A stretch of 64,000 nt of DNA. Origin: Cloeon dipterum (lineage: Eukaryota > Arthropoda > Insecta > Ephemeroptera > Baetidae). The position numbers and the translations under genes were made by a program. The stretch spans positions 25,599,883 to 25,663,882 of the forward strand of contig NC_088789.1 in assembly GCF_949628265.1 (NCBI RefSeq). Reading direction: 5' to 3'. The notes beneath the pieces were generated by a model that was not told the origin of the DNA, searched no databases, and was given only the letters and a program-made list of their open reading frames with translations. This document shows positions 1-12,900 of the stretch, one piece after another. How positions within the stretch are numbered: position 1 is the stretch's first letter; each line of letters starts with the position of its first letter.

Positions 1-98
1 GTGTCGTGAAAGGGTGGAACGATATGCCACCCGCATTGAAGGACTGCTCTGCGGCACAGTTTCCTTCCATCTGCAAGGCGTATGTGGTGTCTTTATGA
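1..98 (+). CDS. 3' end of a C-type-lectin-like protein (partial)
   Basis: The window starts inside an open frame (codons from base 3) that reads about 31 residues to a TGA at 96-98. The tail has a Trp-Asn-Asp triplet followed by two cysteines eight residues apart and the short stretch FPSICK. That is the layout of the C-terminal end of a C-type lectin fold, where the WND motif lies on the ligand-binding strand and the last two cysteines form a disulphide. If so, the protein is probably a secreted or membrane-anchored carbohydrate-binding protein. Only the last coding segment is present, so domain count, signal peptide and calcium-binding residues cannot be judged. A poly(A) signal 150 bp downstream supports a true gene end. 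The family call rests on one short motif and is tentative. Confidence 0.4.
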   Translation, partial: VVKGWNDMPPALKDCSAAQFPSICKAYVVSL

Positions 99-247
99 TT
101 TTTACTAGTCTGACAATGAGCTCACTTCGGCTTTGTCCTCCAGGGCAGGGTCTTAGTCACTACTTGTTTTCCTGAAGTGTGTCGCCCTTTCTCACTTGAT
201 TGACATGTGATAAAAAATTATGTACATATATTATGACAAAGTGTGAG

Positions 248-253
248 AATAAA
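248..253 (+). terminator. Poly(A) signal AATAAA
   Basis: A canonical AATAAA lies 150 bp after the stop codon of the partial lectin-like gene, a normal 3' UTR length for an insect gene. Confidence 0.45.
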
Positions 254-573
254 GAACCAATCAACTGCCGAGCCTCTGAGTGTTCAAGCTAAAGGAGCAA
301 AATAATTACTCATTGAAACAAGTTTCTTCATTGGAAGCAATATTGGTTACTAATCGGATTAGCAAAGTTAGATTGTTGCCATGCATTTCCCTCGATTAGA
401 CAATGGAAAGGAATTAATAATGCCTTTTAGAATGTCAATAAGTATGCAACACATTACCAAACCAATATTTTCGCGTGAGTGTTTCGAAACGCTGTATATG
501 AGTGTGTTTGGTTCTCGAAATCGAGAGCGGCACGGCTGGCAGGTGGAAAGGGCGCCCATAACATAACAGGTCG

Positions 574-593
574 GCTGCTGCTGCTGCTGCTGC
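574..593 (+). repeat. (GCT)6 microsatellite
   Basis: Six and two-thirds perfect GCT units. The overlapping frames read poly-Ala, poly-Leu or poly-Ser but have no protein-like context. Confidence 0.9.
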
Positions 594-2334
594 GGCCTTT
601 ACTATGCGCTCGCTCGATTCTCGTCGCGTCTTCGCCAACAACAATATCATTAATAGGCGCGCTCGGCGAGGAAAGTTGGATGAGAGAGTGATGCAAGCGA
701 GGTACACGAGAGCAGCGAGCCCCGCGGCCGCACACACAAAGCGATTACAAGTTGATTAACTGCTTTGGAACAAAGGCTCTCCTGCAGCTTCGGCGTATAA
801 GGAGAAAAGTCGACGCATTGCCAACATTGTTTTCCTTCCCATTTCTTCTCCTCGTGCCCACACACCGCATTCCCTATCTAAATGTAAAAGAGATGTTTCA
901 CAACCGAGATTTATATTTATTTATTTTCATCTCCATCAGCACTGACTTTGGCTCCAAACGACAGATCACTTGAGTGCTCTCTTTGTGAAAGAATTTGACG
1001 ACACGATGGAGATAGAAAAAAATACTTTTTGGCGAATGGTTTTTTTTCAATAAGGGAATAACATATTAAAATGGGCCACAAACTTATTTAATCAAAAGAG
1101 GGTTTAAAAATGCACTGAGATCATTTTCAGTATAAGGAATTAATTTCAGTTTTACTCACTCTATTGTAAGAAAATTATATTTTCCGAGAAAATGAATTAT
1201 TAAAAATCCATTAGAGCCTGAATGACGTGCGAGTTGAACCTATAAAAACCCGTCTAAATCGACCAAAAAATCGTCTGGAGACTAAAAAATTAAAAGCCAG
1301 AGATTAAAATATTTCTTAATTTTCCGTTAACCACATTTCTGACAACCAGAGACGTAACACTATTATTCCTCTGCTCCGATTCGCAAATTAATACCTAGCA
1401 GACTGGGGAAAAAATAAAAACCAGACGTTCCAAGGCTGAATAGATTTCACGCCTAAAGTTAAGATATAAATTTCGGTCCCACGTTTTTGGCCTTTTTTCA
1501 GCTTCCTTTTTTGGTCAAAACCGCATCACGACGTCGCGGCTGCGGTGCTTCATTACAATTTCGTCGCCTCCAAGTCAGACTTCGCGCTTTTTGGGGTGCA
1601 CTCGAGGATAAATGCGAGCGGACGATTAACGGCGCAATTAACGGGGATGATTTCCAACGTATAGCGTGAGGGGAAGTTGCGGTGATCAGCGTGGCTGCGA
1701 AATTGCTCTCTCAGCTCAAATAATCACCGACGGCAAGTCTAATGAATGTGTGTCTCTCTCTCTCCCTTCCACGGTGCACATACGGGGAGACTAATCTCTG
1801 CCGTAATCCTCCGATACGTGCAGGAATAAATATGCGCGCATTATCGCACGAGTGTGTGAGCACCGGCGTCGAATTGAAAATACGCTGCAGAGAGAAATAT
1901 CGTCTTTGCAAAGCCAATCGAGGTGGAAAAAGCAAGAGATATATTAAAGCTGCTTTGTCAGCATAAATTCGAGGGGGCTTTGCAAAGTTTTGCCCGGATT
2001 TCCGAGTTGAAATTCATTCCAGGCTTAGACTTGCCAAGGATCCCGCTCATAATCATGTTTTGTGTTTGCATATATAATTTACTTCCTCCGCTCTTAGCTG
2101 GTAGATTTGGTTCAGCATTGTTGTAAATTACTTTTGTGTTTTGAAAGTTCAGGCACATTGCATGAAAATTAATTATTCAATTCTTATTGAGAGACTTTTG
2201 CGTTGAAGGGTTAAACTAATGGAAAAATCCAACAGTTTACATAATCATAATTATACTCCACATTTTCAATAAACAACAATTAATTTTTTCCAATCATTCA
2301 TTGCTCAACATTGTTCCAAGAGGCTTGAAAATTT

Positions 2335-2720
2335 TAAATGCATTTCAATGGTCCACACCGTCCAAACTATCATGTTGGGGCAATGTTACTGCAAAAGCCT
2401 AGAAAATGCTTGTTGCCAAAGCATAAACTCATCCCTTAGGATTCAGTTAAAGCCTAAATTGACCTAAGAAGCATTGTAATTTTTTGAGAAAATTGGCTGG
2501 AAAGCTACCGTGCTTTTCAAATGGTGATGGCTGTCTCCTTACTGGAAATCCGATTTAATTTCAAAACCAAGAGTTTCCCCAATAAGTGGCATACACCGTT
2601 GGACAGATCTCGACGAGAGGAATCGAAATATGCCAAGAAAATATGTTGAAACACTGTAAATTTTGAAGAAAATCGGCAAAATTGGAATTTTTACTGAAGG
2701 AAGGTCCTTTTTTACTATTG
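2335..2720 (-). repeat. Dispersed repeat family R3, copy 1
   Basis: The reverse complement contains a stretch starting ATTTCGATTCCTCTC that aligns over about 40 bp at roughly 80% identity with 48.31 kb, and more loosely over about 200 bp. The same order of weaker matches is found at 7.4 and 63.8 kb. The copies are diverged and have no clear ends or target duplications. Class unknown. Confidence 0.5.
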
Positions 2721-5700
2721 CAAATTGTTGAATAAATTGTTAATCGATCAATTGTTTATGGCATCCAACAATTCAAATAATTTTCCACTGTTGCCCCGTA
2801 TCATTCCACTTTAAGGTTAAGGAAAAATCAATAATTGGATCTGCACAAATCTAAGTTGGATAAATCCTCCTTTTCTGACAGTGACAGTTTCTTGCTGCAT
2901 CACATAGGGACCAAAATCCATCGTCCCGTAAAACATTTTTATCCTCTTGGCCAGAAGCTATGTATAGACGTTTCAAACTGGACAGCTATCATCACAATTT
3001 TCTGCGAAATAAATCGACGTCCTCTATACCCTTGGCCGTTAAACCCAGAGAAGGAAAAAATAGAGAAAGCTAGCTGCTTTTGGCCCTTTTGCAATGCGTA
3101 TATCAGTTATGACACCTGTTAGAAAAGTCACAAAAATGCACAAAGGGCCGAGCCCGAGGAGGAAAGGAATCGCGTCATCTTTTTGAGTCATATCTGGATA
3201 CGCCGCAAAGAGCGACGGCGAGTCAAGGCCAAGAAAAGAGCCTGCCGGCCACAAATCGCTTTTGCACTCTGCGAACGGAACGAATAACGAACTGAAGGAG
3301 AAAACGCACAGTCTGCTGGGTTTGCTGGCGTGCCGGTGGAGAGCAAAAAAACAAAAAATCGTAATATTCCACGCTCATGCTCGCGTTCTCCACACTCGGC
3401 GGAGTAAACAAAGGCGTTCTCGGGACGGAAAAGAAGCCGAAAGTGTGATGGCGAATTACGGACCCAAATTGAAAAAGGGAAAATGCAATAATAATAATTC
3501 GGCGGTGGCGGCGGCACTTACCTTTAATGGTGCTGCTCGGCAATTAGTGCGGATTCTGCTGACGCCGGCTCAACCTGTGGGAACAAAATTTCCGCCGCAT
3601 TAGTGCGTGATTATCACAGCTTGTTAATTTCGTATGGTTAGCTATAAGTGGAAACCAACCGCTGAGTGAGTGAAACCGAAAGGGAAACAAACACTCGTGC
3701 TGAATTCTTATTTTCCACAATCAGACACGTAATTAGAACAAATTCTTCGACAAATAAACCTGCTGGGTTGACGCCAGCGAGACCAGTTCTGTTTTTCTCG
3801 CAAATTAAATAATTTAGTACGACCTTCTGATCTATATATATACGCCTGGAAACTGTGTAATGTAATGACCATTAAATTGCGAGGCTCATTGCTTTTCTAA
3901 GCCGTCAAATAGGCGAAGGATAAGTAAGGGCTTATTGGCGTGTAATTTTATCCACGATTAGTCAAATGTCATGCATAATTTGTTGATTTAATTTAGCTCA
4001 AATGATATAGAATTGCTCCCAGTAGCATTACGTAGTTTCTAATTTCATTGCAACATGCACTAGATTTGTTGGAAAGCTCAATACCTCATCCTCAAAGATT
4101 AAATTCGATTTATGTAGAAAATGCCTAAAAAGTAAACAATACAGCCTTGCATCATTTTCCTTCTTTACTACAGCTTTGTGAGTTCAATTTCCAGCGTTTC
4201 TGCTTGGTCAAGCCGTAAAAGAAACTGCACTCGGCGATAAGCCTTCTGCGGCCTTTGGGGAATTTCGAGGCACAAAGGTCAATTGAAATGTTGAAACGCG
4301 TTGTGTGCGGAAAAGCGCGATAAACCTGTTTCTTTCTTTCAACTCTCCTCTGGCACTGCACTTATCGCGATCTGCCGTGAGCGGGCTTCGTCAGAGCCGC
4401 AACAACAATTATATTTCGCACAGGACAAATAAAACGAAAAATAATAAAATTTTATTGCCAAAACGCCGAGTGCCGAATTTCCATCGCTTTTGTCTTGCCG
4501 AGCACATGGCGGGCCGCACCCAACGAAAATTTTTCATCTCTCTCCTGCGAGTCGTGTGAGTTATAATGGACGCGACCTTGGAAGGTATAATACTATATTC
4601 TTTTTCTCTCTCTCACTCTTTATTATTACGAGCCGTGACTATGAATATGGCCGAGCGACCAGCCGGCGTGGACGAGCAGGGTTTCTGGCCCTTAGAGAAG
4701 CCAGTGAATCGTGATACAAACACAATTACACACTTTTTCGATTTTTATCGTTCCCTCGGATCATATAAAACTGGGATTTGGTCCGTAAATTGTGCGCTCG
4801 CTCCACCAATACTTCTCAAAGTGAATGAAGAGCCTTGAAAAGCATAATGCAACACGCTTAATATATTCCACGATTTGTGTCGTTTATTTCAATCCATCAT
4901 ATACATATATTATGTGCCACGTTTCTTCCATTCCGGAGAATCACTCAGTCGCAGAGGAGTAAGGTTAATCTGGCAAGACGAAAAGCTCCAATCCAGAACG
5001 ATCCGCATCGCTGTTCTGCACAGTGGTCGTGACAAGTGACTTGTGACAAATATTCCGTTAGCGAATAAGGAATGCACGCACAGAAGCAGAGAATTGATTT
5101 TATCTAAACTCCTAATCCGAAGAAGAAGGATTTTAGACGAATGATCATTTCAGATTTTTATTTGTTCATTCTAAATGACATAGCGTTTTTATTCTACCGA
5201 CGAATATTGAGTGAAAAAATCAAATTCTTGAATTTTGTAACATCGCATGTACCATTTTAACGCGTGTTGGACTTTGATCTTTAAATGATCAAATTTCATC
5301 TTGGTATTAAGTTACAAAAAAAGGAATTATTGTTGAATAGATTACAGTCGCTGCACTTCCCAGGAATACCAACCAGGTGGAATAGAAAATACTCTCTGAA
5401 GGATGAGAGCTGTAGAGGGCAGCTGCATGTATCCAACCTTCAGTGTAACAACAAAAAAACCATGACTGTACAGATGAAGGGGAGACGTTCGGCACTCGGG
5501 GGAGGGCTCTTCATTCACTCACAATCAGGGTAAATGCGTTAAAGGTGTTTCTGTCGTCCTCTACGTGTACAAAAAGACCTGCTTCAGCTTTAAGGTGCAA
5601 CATTCTATTTCATCCTACACCTTGTGGAATTCATTGTGCAGCACGCACCTTCCGAGGAGAATCGATTTTGTTTCCGTTTCTCGATATGCTAGTGGATATC

Positions 5701-7354
5701 GGAAATTCGACTTTTCATCAGATCCAATTCAGATTCATTTGCTCGAAGCGAATTGATTAATTATTGGTGTTGCTTTTCAAGAGTCGCGGAATGCAGCGAG
5801 CGGCGTGGCAGAAAACTCCTCGACTCGCAGTGACCCGCAGGTCGGCGGAATGAATGCCAACGGAGTGAGCAATAACCCTGCGCGAGCAGCGAAGAGACAA
5901 ACTTTTAACTTATGCAACAGGAGTGTCTGAGGATTTTATTTCCAACCTCCGCAGCTGGCGCTGGAGAAAATAAAAAAAACCACACGTCGACCTCTCGAAT
6001 GTTTGGAAAGTGAGTCATCGTGCGGGAATTCGGATTGCATTTATACAGCCTCGCTGTTTTGCCCTTTCGAGTGGAAATGCGCTGGCACATGCCGGAAAAA
6101 CCACGCAGAAAAAACACGCGCGCCCGACCCGCTGTGCGGCGTAGGCACTTACTTGACGTAACAGTAAATTTGGTCTTTCGTTTCGACTCCCACGCTGGTC
6201 AGTCAGCGAGAAATGCCAGTCACACACACACAGCTCCTCAAGACGCGGTCCCACTCTCGAGAGAGCATTTAAATAGAAATTAGAAAGACGTGTATCCTCT
6301 GTCCGTAAAGATTTTCTCTGGACTATCAGAGGTTTAATTCTTTTTCCTGAAGAACAAGGAAAAATTCTTCTATTTCTCAACCGATTAATGTTCAACAAAG
6401 AAATTGGGAAAGAAAAATATTGATTACATACCCACCAATTTTTAACAAAAAGGGTGTTTCACTTAGTCCTGTTAAGAAAACTTGCAAGAGACCTGATCCA
6501 CTACAACCAACTCAAACCATAGAATCAGCTCGTCTTCCTAATTCTAAATTTATTGCCTTCTCCTTCAATTAAATCAGAATTCTAAAAATTTTCTGTGGAT
6601 TTTTTAAATTAAAATGTGTCTACAGATTTTTTAATTATTCCAGGTAGAGATTTTCTTCCTTATTTTTCCAAGAGGAGTGGGAAAATTTGATTTCAGACCG
6701 GCACGTTTCGGACAAATTAAAGCGACCCAGAACGGGAAGAATATAAAACCATTATTTGTGCTCAACAATCGAGAGAAGAAGAAGCTAATTTCATTTCCCT
6801 TCTCTTTCACGCGTTTCCTCGATTCCAGCGAAGTGGCGATTGTCTTCTTTAACATGCGTTTTCCCTTTCTGAATAGAATAAAAGCAGAAGAGTCGAATCA
6901 TCGTGCTCGGCCGGCGCTGAATGCAATTAAACTGCGCTTAATTATCATGTCTCCACTGCTTGCACCGAAAATTTCCCACTGACTGAGCGTGTCAACGAGT
7001 TTTTATTCTAGTTCCCTTTCTCCCTCCACCTGAATTTATGTAAATCGTCAGCAGGTGAGTTTATTTGTGAAATTATCAAGATCCTTATCTGCTCTCACGT
7101 CACGAATATAGCACCAGGAAATAATGGCACTTTTTCGGACCTTTGCAACCTGACACCGCGTGCGGCGAGATTGATTGTTGGATCAGGTGCAGCCCATCTG
7201 GTCGGTGGAGAAAGTGATCGTCTACCTAACGCGAAATTTAGAGTGATTTCTGCACCAAACACTGGCTGAACCATAACTTATGATACCGAGTAGCATGACC
7301 AGCTGATGGAAAGAAAGTCTTCACTCACAATCAGCTCCATTAAAGAGGATTGAT

Positions 7355-7650
7355 ACTGCAATATCCGGAAGATCATTGTTGCCAAAATGCATTAACAAAA
7401 AATATCTAAGGATTCAATTTAAGACAAATTGACTGTAAATGTTTGAGACAAGCATGCTTTCCAAAGTTTAAAGACTGTCTTCTTACTTGAAATATTAATT
7501 TTATGTTCAAAACAAACAGTTTTCACAATCAACGTTACGAGGAATCAAAATCTGTTAAGTGGTCTAAACTTTGGAGAAAATTGGTGAACTTTTAATTGAT
7601 TCTAAAATAGCTTTCGATTGCTGCCCTGTGTATGCATCAACTTAAAGAAA
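7355..7650 (-). repeat. Dispersed repeat family R3, copy 2
   Basis: Shares with copy 1, in the same orientation, the order TTGTTGCCAAA, then TAAGGATTCA, then AAATTGAC, and then a GAGGAATC(A/G)AAAT block. Several small deletions show that it is old. It lies about 2.3 kb upstream of the nischarin-like coding start. Confidence 0.45.
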
Positions 7651-8359
7651 CAATTTTAGCCATTGTTGTGACACAATTTCGAAAAATATTCGAGGTTTAT
7701 TAGATCAACTTATAATGTTATCCAGATTTAATCTAACTTAAAAACCTGAAATCGAATATTTCCTATTCCTCCTTATCTGGGTGAAATCACGATAATATTA
7801 AATTGCAAATTTTAATAGTTTTTAAGCCAAATATCAATAAAATCAAACAGTGTGCCGACACTTCAAGCACAAAACTTTTTATCAAGACCTTGTTATGGGT
7901 CACAAAATATTTTTAAATGGGTGGAGGTGTTGCGTAACAGAAAAGATTACTGCCACAATAAAAGTTTTATCTTCTTTTCAAAAGTATTAATGTCTCAATG
8001 CATTCCGCCGGTGTCAAATACTAGAACGAAAATTTCTTAACATATTATCATTAATGAAATTTCATTCCGGGTTCGAATAGCTTTGCCACTGGACCTGGGA
8101 ACTGCATTATTTGTTTTGCTAAGGAACTTAATTTTTTTTTGTCCTGGCATAAAAGCAGAAAAATGCCGATGATTGAAGTTTAAAAATTTCCAGTCAATCC
8201 AATCACTGGTGCTTTCTATTTTAAATTGATATCATTCTGTTTGTTTGAAATTTTATTTTAAAACCAACGACCTTAAATGTACTCTATATCACTCGAAAAT
8301 AAATGAAAAGTCACCTGGCGAAGCATAAAATATAATTTCAAAACTACTCCAAATCAAAA

Positions 8360-8830
8360 CGTTCAGCAACAATTTCGTTTCGGAAACTTGCCCGAGACAC
8401 GTGTGTGTTCAAAAGTAAATCTCTCTCTCGTTTCAGTGAACTTAATGCTAGACAGCCATTGCCTCGTTCTCGGGCTTGGCGGTATAGAATACACATATAA
8501 AGAAAAGAACAGACCTGCAGCCGAAGTAGTCGGCGGCCGAAGCCGATGGCGGAGACTTGAACGCCGGGCGCATATCGACCGGTTATCCGAGGTCGGGCCT
8601 TTTTGGGGGTCACTCACATAGCCCAGGGGGCAGGGGCACACGCGGGGGCAAACAGAACCAAATTTAGACGCACGAATCAACGGCAAACACCATACTGGCG
8701 GCTTCTCATCGCGACCTGAGAGAGGAGAGCACAACCTGACGCCGAGAGGGGCCGAGCGAGTAACTTCGTTCACTTGCCTCGGGCACTATACCTTAGCCAG
8801 ATTCCTTCCCACCACAAGAAAGCGAGCTGC
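8360..8830 (-). other. CpG-rich block, possible minus-strand 5' exon
   Basis: This 470-bp block is GC-rich against its surroundings. On the minus strand an open stretch reaches a consensus donor GTGAGTG (bases 8611-8617). That would suit a 5' untranslated or first exon of a minus-strand gene running off the left edge, or transcription antisense to the nischarin-like promoter region. No protein family is recognised in any frame and no matching acceptor could be assigned, so this is only a candidate promoter or exon block. Confidence 0.25.
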
Positions 8831-9064
8831 CTCCTCATCGCCCATTATTTTGCTTTTATTGCTGCGGCATTTAACCAGGCAAAGTCACAGTCGTGGCAGG
8901 TTGCTCACAGAACTGCTCAAAAATTTTGATTTTCATCCAAACTATTAAAAAGGTTTTAATAATTCATAAATGGCAAGTTTCCTTCAAGTCACAGGAAGAA
9001 TTTTATAATTTTGTTAAATATATTTTATTGAAAATTTAATTCGTTTGTAACATTTGACATGTTC

Positions 9065-9121
9065 GTGCCGCGGAAAAAGGTTGGTAAGAGATATTCCCGA
9101 TATTCCATTTTTCCGCGGCAC
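9065..9121. repeat. Hairpin with 14-bp perfect arms
   Basis: GTGCCGCGGAAAAA at 9065-9078 is matched by its exact complement at 9108-9121, leaving a loop of about 29 bases. The GC-rich stem stands out in AT-rich DNA. It lies about 0.85 kb upstream of the nischarin-like start codon. It may be a remnant of a fold-back element or a structured transcript. Confidence 0.5.
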
Positions 9122-9131
9122 AAAGGCAAGC

Positions 9132-9238
9132 AGTCACCTATGCGGTTGAAGCTAAGCTCTTCTCCCCTCATTTTATATAGGAGAAGCGGCTAAACCAGGG
9201 TTGCCCTTTGAGCTTCCCATTCGTTTCAGGTGACTAAT
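9132..9238. repeat. Imperfect fold-back segment
   Basis: AGTCACCT at the left is answered by AGGTGACT at the right, and an inner CTTCTCC pairs with GGAGAAG. Together they make a roughly 107-bp imperfect hairpin directly after the 9065 hairpin. Origin unknown. Confidence 0.35.
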
Positions 9239-9309
9239 ACACCAGACCGCGGAGCCTGAAAAAGTCTAAATATGTATAGTCAGCTTGCTTAACAAAAACC
9301 CACGGGTGA

Positions 9310-9415
9310 ATAGGGGCGGAATTTTTGTTTGGTGATTCAATATCGCCATTCATCATCTTTTTCCCACACTTTACCTGAACCCATACACAGGGTGTAGGTA
9401 TAATTCATATTTTTG
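9310..9415 (+). repeat. Dispersed repeat family R2, copy 1
   Basis: Aligns in the same orientation with 23.50-23.61 kb over about 105 bp, sharing ATTTTTTGTTTGG-like, ATATCGCCAT/ATAGCGCCAT, and CACTTTACCTGAACC blocks and an AT-rich end. A shorter match to its first part occurs near 29.35 kb. No coding content. Confidence 0.55.
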
Positions 9416-9930
9416 TCAGAGTATCTTGCTCGTGACTTTGATGTACGAGATTTAAATCTCTGAAAAAATATTAACGTTAATATTCAATAAATCGGAAACA
9501 AATTATTTATGTCGAACATGAAAATGCTGAAAATTTAAATTAAATCATGTAAAATTGATCTTGACGAAAACAACAATAACATTATTTTCACTGGAATTTC
9601 ATTTTTAAAAAAGTTCTACCATTTTTTCTTTTTGCTGAATCTTATTGGAATTGCAACTAGGTCTTTCTTTTAGAATTTTTAGTTTATTCCTTTCAGAAAT
9701 TACCGGCAGAGGTACTATAATATTCTATTATTTGTAACAACTTGACAATAGAATGGAGAGTGGAGGAATTTTAATCTATTATATTTTACTATCCCGCGTA
9801 GACGTTGAATGGTGCGCCATCTCCACGCAGATATTCGAACTCACGCTGCAGTTGCACCACAATGTTTACTCATTGTCAGCACAGCTGGGTGTCAACAAAT
9901 TCAGCGTTGAGGAGTCGTAATTTGGTTCAC

Positions 9931-9981
9931 ATGACGAGGATGTGACTTATGTTCGAGTCCACTTTTGGCAAGAATGGCTAA
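9931..9981 (+). promoter_or_regulatory. Two short upstream ORFs before the nischarin-like start
   Basis: A 4-codon ORF (9931-9945) and a 10-codon ORF (9949-9981) precede the main ATG at 9974. The second uORF ends at TAA 9979-9981, overlapping the main start codon in another frame. If this region is in the mature 5' UTR, initiation at the main ATG would need leaky scanning or termination-reinitiation, a common way to lower output. The mRNA 5' end is not known. Confidence 0.35.
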
Positions 9982-12900
9982 TTTTCTGCAGCACCGAAAC
10001 GAGATCGGCCTGCAGATTCCGTACGTGGAGCGGGACATCAAGGTGACCATCTACGTCATCCATGTCACCCTGGGACCGGTCAAGTGGCAGGTGAGTGCCT
10101 TGTCTATGTACATATGCGCCTAGGACAGTCACCTCGGAATGAAATTGTAAATTTTTGCCCAAATTGATGCGTTTTTGCGAAGTGTGTCGCGTGATAACTG
10201 TAATTTTAACAGTTAAGATGAGGTTGAAAATTTTAAAACGGTTAAACTGGTATGAATTACTGAAATTTTAATCGAGGTTCAATTTAGTCCGAATTTGTAT
10301 GATAGTTGTCAGATGATGAAAGCTTTTGTTGCCAAACTTTTGCTTCATTTTACTATTTATTACCTAATTTTTGGGAAAGAAAGACGAAAGATGAGGTAAA
10401 CATTAACTAATAACTGGCGTTGTACGAGTTGAGAAACCTTTTAAGCAGCAGCTTTTAACTTGATAAAGCCATTTCAATGACATAAGACATAAACTTTTAT
10501 GACTGTACTGTTTTAAACGGTTCAAATCAATTCTGTCAACCAATAAATTACGAAAATTAACGAACTGTGTTATTTTTATAGTTTTACAAACAAAAATATT
10601 TGAATGAGCTCAATGCTTGTCAATATTATATTATCTTGGTCAATATTCAATATTGGTTTGAAAGTGTTCTTTAAAGTTGCTTCGTGACGTGTGAACTCGT
10701 GTGAAATTTTCAGATTGTTAGTGTGTTTTTTTTGTTTTTAGAGAAATTCATCTTCAACTCTCAATATAACGCGATTTTTTTCTCAAATTTTTGAATTTAG
10801 AAAATTATTTAACCCCAATTCCTCGGCTTCTAACCATCCAAATTGCAACACTGAACACAGTTAAACTTGTATCGATCTCCTCTGACCAGCTGAAGGGTTG
10901 TTGGCAAATTTCAACCACCTTAGAAAACAAAAATAATTTTAAAACGCTGTTTTTTTATTCTTTTGCATTTAAAAAAGGTAGGAATTTTAAAATAGATTAT
11001 TTTGTGGTAATTTCGAGTGAGTTTTGGTTAGTTTAAAAATTTGTAAGCCCCGAGGAAGCATGCTTTACAGCATTTTTGCCACTAGAATTGTAGCATGTGG
11101 GTGAAAAGTGTGGAGTTAAACACCTCCTGAACCCTTCAGCTGGTGGGTAGTTTTTGAAAATCTTATGATTAGAAATTGATATTTGGAGTTAACATTTTTC
11201 CAAACTCTAAAAAGTCGAAAAAAATTCATTGTTTGCCAAGTCTTAAAAGGTTTTTCACATATAATAATGCCACTGTAAAATTTTCAAACAACTTCACACA
11301 TTTAAGCACGTTTTCAAATTTCCAAAATCCTTATTAAGCTCATTATTTCCACATTTAAAATTAGAAACATAATAATTAGCGTTAGTGGCCTATTACCTTG
11401 ATGTAGGACATCAAATTTGGTGTTTATTAGATCGGGCTCGGCAAGAGGAATTTATAGAGCCACTTAATTTTGAAATTGCATCACAAAGAGATGACATACT
11501 GATGTCTCGAAGTTTTCTTAAATTGTTCCATAAAGCCCGTACAAATGAATTCTTTATCGAACAAAAATTTATGGAGCAATCTACTAGTTTGAATGATGTC
11601 TTGTGAAAATGTCACTGAGTTTGCTCTCCCCCATTCAAATTTTGTTCTCCAACCCGTGACATTTCGTCAAAACTACTAACCTACGTACATATTTATTATC
11701 TTTTCCGTTTCTACTGTCCTTTCTATAACCCTTCCATTTTCTTAAAAAATATTAAAAACTAGATTAGAATTTTGTTATGAAAAACTAAAAACACCTTTGA
11801 CTCCAGGTGAAGCACCGGTATAGTGCTTTCGCTGCGCTGCACGAAATCCTGGTGGCGGACCATGGCGTGGCCAAAGACCTTCTGCCGCCCAAGAAGGTGA
11901 TCGGCAACCAGGACCCTGTTTTCATCGAAAATCGGAGGGCGGCCCTTGAGACGTACCTGCGCAGCGTGATGAACTTCCTGAAGATTGCCATGCCACAAGA
12001 ATTGGCCTTCTTCCTGCACTTCCATCAGTATGAGGTGCTCTACCTGCTGCAGGGTATGGCCCTCCAGTTCTTCAACGAGGGCGACCTCCTCCTACAGAAC
12101 AGCTCCTCTTACAAATTCACTCCGTTGCAGGTACAGGATAATTTTGCATAATTTAGTAGTATAGATTTGTCTGAAAATAATTATAATATAATTTCTACAA
12201 ACTTAAAAATGAAAGATAATGCTCTATGTTTAATTAAGTCTTTTTGTGGAGTGAACATGAATGTTTTATTGGGTCCAAAGACTCATTTTAAAAATTGCAG
12301 CAATAGATGTTTTCAATATTCATAAAATGTTAAAAAAGAGATTTAAAATTTTATCTTTCGTCTCTTTAGAAGTTTAAAAGCATTAACAAGTAACTATCTA
12401 CAAAACAAAGCTCTTAAATTTAGAAAAATAAATTGTATTTTAAATGTAATGAAGGATGCGTTAAAAGCGACTTGAATCCAAAGGATATAAAACAAACCTT
12501 TCCTTAAATTGTAACCATGAAGTTTAGCAAAATTAAAAATTCAATTCTGCAGTGCAGATCTATCTCTAAAATCAACTTATACAATTTTTACTCTAATATT
12601 TTTTTAACATTTAGTTAGTTAAATGTCTTTTAGCTCATCGTGTATCATTTGGGCTGTGAAATTTAGACGGTCGATTATTTTTTCTGAGCATTTAATCGTT
12701 GCGGGACCATCAGTTGAGCACAAATCATGCAATTTAAGGCCATTTAAACCATACTTGTAATCGTTTAAAGCTGCCAAAACCGTCTTAAATGCGTCTATTA
12801 ACAGACTACAAACCAAGAAAAAGTTCATATTTTTGCGTCTTTTAGTGGAATTTTCGTCCAATCAGTTTTTCAGTCAAAACAGCTTATCAACTGTCCTCGT

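Larger units (their letters stand above)
254..9064. other. Intergenic DNA with CpG-rich patches, no gene found
   Basis: No reading frame here looks like a protein or is flanked by consistent splice sites. The DNA alternates between AT-rich stretches and CpG-richer blocks, roughly at 480-780, 1490-1700, 3040-3610, 4150-4720, 5350-6280 and 8390-8830. The CpG-rich blocks could be regulatory or 5' untranslated exons; nothing in the sequence decides this. Two old copies of repeat family R3 lie at about 2.3-2.7 and 7.4-7.6 kb. Confidence 0.5.

Noticed and set aside
8060..8085. tRNA B-box-like GGGTTCGAATAGC
   Set aside because: No A box or cloverleaf arms at the right distance.
10886..11147. Possible MITE in nischarin-like intron 1
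   Set aside because: Only a 15-bp inverted pair; no longer arms or target duplication could be seen.
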